Positions 40,303 through 42,193 of a stretch of 42,193 nt of DNA are shown one piece after another (the first letter of the stretch is position 1; every line of letters begins with the position of its first letter). The DNA is from Methylomonas subterranea. GTDB taxonomy: Bacteria > Pseudomonadota > Gammaproteobacteria > Methylococcales > Methylomonadaceae. The notes under the pieces are model-generated. The model was not told the DNA's origin and searched no databases. It saw only the letters and a list, made by a program, of their open reading frames with translations. Made by a program: the position numbers and the translations under genes. The DNA lies in assembly GCF_024505185.1 (NCBI RefSeq), contig NZ_JANIBJ010000037.1, positions 1-42,193 on the forward strand, given 5' to 3'.

Positions 40303-41514
40303 CTAGCGCGCAACCAAGCGGGTATCGGCAACCCCGTGCAGGGCCGCATCGATGAAACACAAAAAACCTTTTCGGTTCAAAAAACCATGATTGGGCAGCA
40401 TGTCGCGATTGATCCGCACCACCCAGTAAGGATCGTCGGCGGCGTGCATGCTCATCCGCAGCAAACCTTGTAACGCCGACGTCTGACGCCGCCCGGCCGC
40501 GAACACGCAGCGATCTTCGGCATAAGCGCTCCCGCCGGCTTCCAGGCGATGGGTGACGAAATGCGGGTAATGCCCCACCGCAGTGGTGTCGAGTTCCCAT
40601 TCGGATTGCCCAATAGGCGCCTCGCCGACCGGCTGATCGCTAGCGTAATCGGCGAACAAGGCACTTATCCGCCTGACCCGCGAAAACGAGTCCTTGGTCA
40701 GTTTGTCGGCTTCCGAGGTGGCGATGAGCAAAAGCGGCGGTTGCGGGCCGGCGCCCGCGTGGCGCCGACGATAAGCTTGCCCGGCCTCGCGCAGGTTGAC
40801 GAAACGCCGCGCTTCCATGGCTGGATTGACCAGCACCACCAGATCGCCAAAGCCTTGCGGCGGCAAGCCCCGTGAGTCTGCTTGCGCCAGCCTATCCCGC
40901 AGCAGTGGATTCAGCGCATTGAATACCACCGAGGCGCCCAGGCTATGGCCTATGGTCAGCAATGTGTTGCGCGGCTGAGCGGGGGTCTTGACCAAGGCTT
41001 CGACCTGCAGCAAAAAATCCAGCAGGGGCTGGCCGCCCACCACTTGGCTGACACGCTGCCTATCCCAGAACGTCAACAATTTCAGGTATGGCAGGTCTAT
41101 GGTTTTTCCGCGCCAGCCCACGTAAATGCCGACCACATTCATGTCGGGATTGCGCTGTTTGGCGTCCGTCAAGCTTTGTTTGAAGCGGCTGACATTCAAA
41201 TCGTCTTCATCGGCATTGTGGTTCCAGCCATGTACATACACCGTCACATACACCGGTTGCCGCTGCCGTTTTAGCAAGTGCAACAAGGCATCGGCCTGCC
41301 CGCGGTCGTAAAACCGGCCTTGATCGTCGAGTTCCACAAAGCCCAGCGTATAGCCCAACCCGTCCCCGCTTACCAGATTGGCATCGCGACAAGACTGCTG
41401 CAAATGCGCCTGGCACGGCGTTTCGCTGATATTCCTGCGAAAATACTCCGGCGCGCTGCAAGCGCCCAACAAGCAGGCCAGTAAGCCGATACAGAAGCGT
41501 TGCGGTTTGTTCAT
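40303..41514 (-). CDS. alpha/beta-hydrolase-fold lipoprotein
   Basis: 403 residues. A lipoprotein signal MNKPQRFCIGLLACLLGACS (lipidated Cys near 19) is followed by an alpha/beta-hydrolase core: YVTVYVHGWNHNADEDD (oxyanion region), MNVVGIYVGWRGK, and the nucleophile elbow TIGHSLGASVVF with catalytic Ser. The C-terminal half is less conserved (PLLLIATSEADKLTKDSFSRVRR; VGHYPHFVTH could supply the His). It resembles uncharacterised membrane-bound serine hydrolases and esterases. The ATG at 41514 has AAGGCGA upstream. It is 58 bp from the superoxide reductase gene and could be cotranscribed with it. Confidence 0.85.
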   Translation of the reverse strand: MNKPQRFCIGLLACLLGACSAPEYFRRNISETPCQAHLQQSCRDANLVSGDGLGYTLGFVELDDQGRFYDRGQADALLHLLKRQRQPVYVTVYVHGWNHNADEDDLNVSRFKQSLTDAKQRNPDMNVVGIYVGWRGKTIDLPYLKLLTFWDRQRVSQVVGGQPLLDFLLQVEALVKTPAQPRNTLLTIGHSLGASVVFNALNPLLRDRLAQADSRGLPPQGFGDLVVLVNPAMEARRFVNLREAGQAYRRRHAGAGPQPPLLLIATSEADKLTKDSFSRVRRISALFADYASDQPVGEAPIGQSEWELDTTAVGHYPHFVTHRLEAGGSAYAEDRCVFAAGRRQTSALQGLLRMSMHAADDPYWVVRINRDMLPNHGFLNRKGFLCFIDAALHGVADTRLVAR

Positions 41515-41572
41515 GTCGTCGCCTTGCCGGACGCACGCGGACACCATACACGGGTCATTGCCGCCTTGCTTC

Positions 41573-42001
41573 CTATACCTCGATGCTGTTCAACCAAAGA
41601 TCATGCTTGTTGCACACACTCAGCGCATATAGCGTGCCGCTATAGTCTTTTAGCGCATAGGTGGATAAGGGTACGCTTTCCTTACCCGGATCAAATAGAT
41701 GCTCGGCAAGAAATTTAAAATCCCTGTCCAGCAACACATGCTTGACGATGTAATGCTCGTAGCCTTTCACCTCGTGGGCGGTAAGCACCTTGACAGTCAC
41801 TTCACCGTCTGTTCGACTGACTTCGATGTTCGGCAAATGGGTGGCCTCTTTTCCCTTCCAGCGGCCCGGCGCGTCCCGTGTGTAGAAAACATCACCCGGA
41901 GGCGTTATCGCGCCGCCGGTTTCCGCCCGGGCGGCGACGGGTGCTATCAGGCCGGCGGCCGCGCCGGCCGCGCTCAAACGTATAAAATCGCGACGTTCCA
42001 T
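41573..42001 (-). CDS. superoxide reductase (neelaredoxin/desulfoferrodoxin family), Tat-exported
   Basis: 142 residues. A twin-arginine signal (MERRDFIRLSAAGAAAGLIAPVAARA) predicts export to the periplasm. The mature domain carries the His4-Cys iron site: ATHLPNIEV (His), TAHEVKGYEHYIVKH (His, His) and SVCNKHDLW (Cys and His of the CNxH motif). A glutamate (KEATH) stands three residues before the first His, near the sixth-ligand position. There is no N-terminal desulforedoxin Cys4 centre, so it is the one-iron class. It reduces superoxide to peroxide without producing oxygen. The ATG has AAGGA upstream. Confidence 0.88.
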   Translation of the reverse strand: MERRDFIRLSAAGAAAGLIAPVAARAETGGAITPPGDVFYTRDAPGRWKGKEATHLPNIEVSRTDGEVTVKVLTAHEVKGYEHYIVKHVLLDRDFKFLAEHLFDPGKESVPLSTYALKDYSGTLYALSVCNKHDLWLNSIEV

Positions 42002-42100
42002 AAACTGAGTCCTTATTGAGGTTCAATGAAGATTGATTAGTTACTCTGAAAGTCACGCGGCAACCGCCCAAAATACTAACGTCATAACGCTGTTGACTTT

Positions 42101-42193
42101 CATCTGCCGGGGCGATGCCGAGCCTTCATGAGCGTTACTCTGAAAGTCATGGTAGGAGCGACGCATAGTCGCGATTCAAAAGGCCATCATCGC
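42101..42193. repeat. hairpin repeat, cut by window end
   Basis: TTACTCTGAAAGTCATGGTAG and GGAGCGACGCATAGTCGCGA match the element at 36898-36972 in the opposite orientation. The flank 42107-42137 (GCCGGGGCGATGCC, TTCATGAGCGTTACT) matches the complement of 36848-36880. A short extra copy of TTACTCTGAAAGTCA occurs at 42041. Confidence 0.7.

Noticed and set aside
42107-42122. GG-N10-GC match upstream of the superoxide reductase gene
   Set aside because: The -12 element reads CGGCA rather than TTGC, and the site lies inside the repeat family, so it is probably chance.

Overview
The window looks like a chromosomal segment of a gammaproteobacterium, most likely a methylotroph or methanotroph of the Methylomonas/Methylobacter type. 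That placement is inferred from protein families: VPxPG (PEP-CTERM-type) C-terminal tails, an SmbP-like His-rich protein, cytochrome c' and a large filamentous-haemagglutinin cluster. No methane or methanol oxidation gene is present to confirm it.

Layout. 1-297: truncated secreted coiled-coil gene (minus). 1071-2495: arylsulfotransferase-like beta-propeller protein (plus). 3098-3430: SmbP-like metal binder (plus). 3708-4775: stand-alone sigma-54 activator without a receiver domain (minus). 5145-12311: six-gene minus-strand operon in the order DUF2341/LamG/ExbB fusion, ExbD, TonB, porin, coiled-coil protein, FhaC-type transporter. 12706-23070: one 10.4-kb gene for a 3454-residue filamentous-haemagglutinin-like (TpsA) protein. 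23433-27515: two VPxPG-tailed secreted proteins flanking a substrate-binding-like protein. 28098-28888: rhodanese gene broken by a frameshift (plus). 29323-31441: dienelactone hydrolase, cytochrome b561 and cytochrome c'. 31662-33670: a second TonB-ExbB-ExbD set. 34201-36663: decayed TetR/RND remnants plus an intact outer-membrane efflux lipoprotein. 37378-42001: metallo-beta-lactamase-fold lipoprotein, aminotransferase, alpha/beta-hydrolase lipoprotein and Tat-exported superoxide reductase.

The strongest unexpected signal is regulatory. At least eight intergenic regions carry -24/-12 (sigma-54) promoter sequences with GG-N10-GC spacing. Most of them also have, about 80-250 bp upstream, copies of a palindrome TGYTG-N6-CARCA. 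In five regions two copies or near-copies start exactly 32 bp apart; in four of these a third half-site lies at +21. One such region precedes the activator gene itself. I infer a local sigma-54 regulon with an autoregulated activator that covers the surface-protein, TonB and secretion genes.

The second main point is the 5145-12311 operon. It joins a two-partner secretion transporter to its own TonB-ExbBD motor, whose ExbB subunit carries a periplasmic DUF2341/LamG head, beside a giant TpsA protein whose only two cysteines sit in its last 16 residues. This suggests a proton-motive-force-assisted variant of two-partner secretion or adhesin display; the coupling is inference.

Three copies of a ~152-bp MITE with 12-bp terminal inverted repeats, and a second hairpin repeat family, lie between genes. 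Two loci are visibly damaged: the rhodanese gene and the RND operon.
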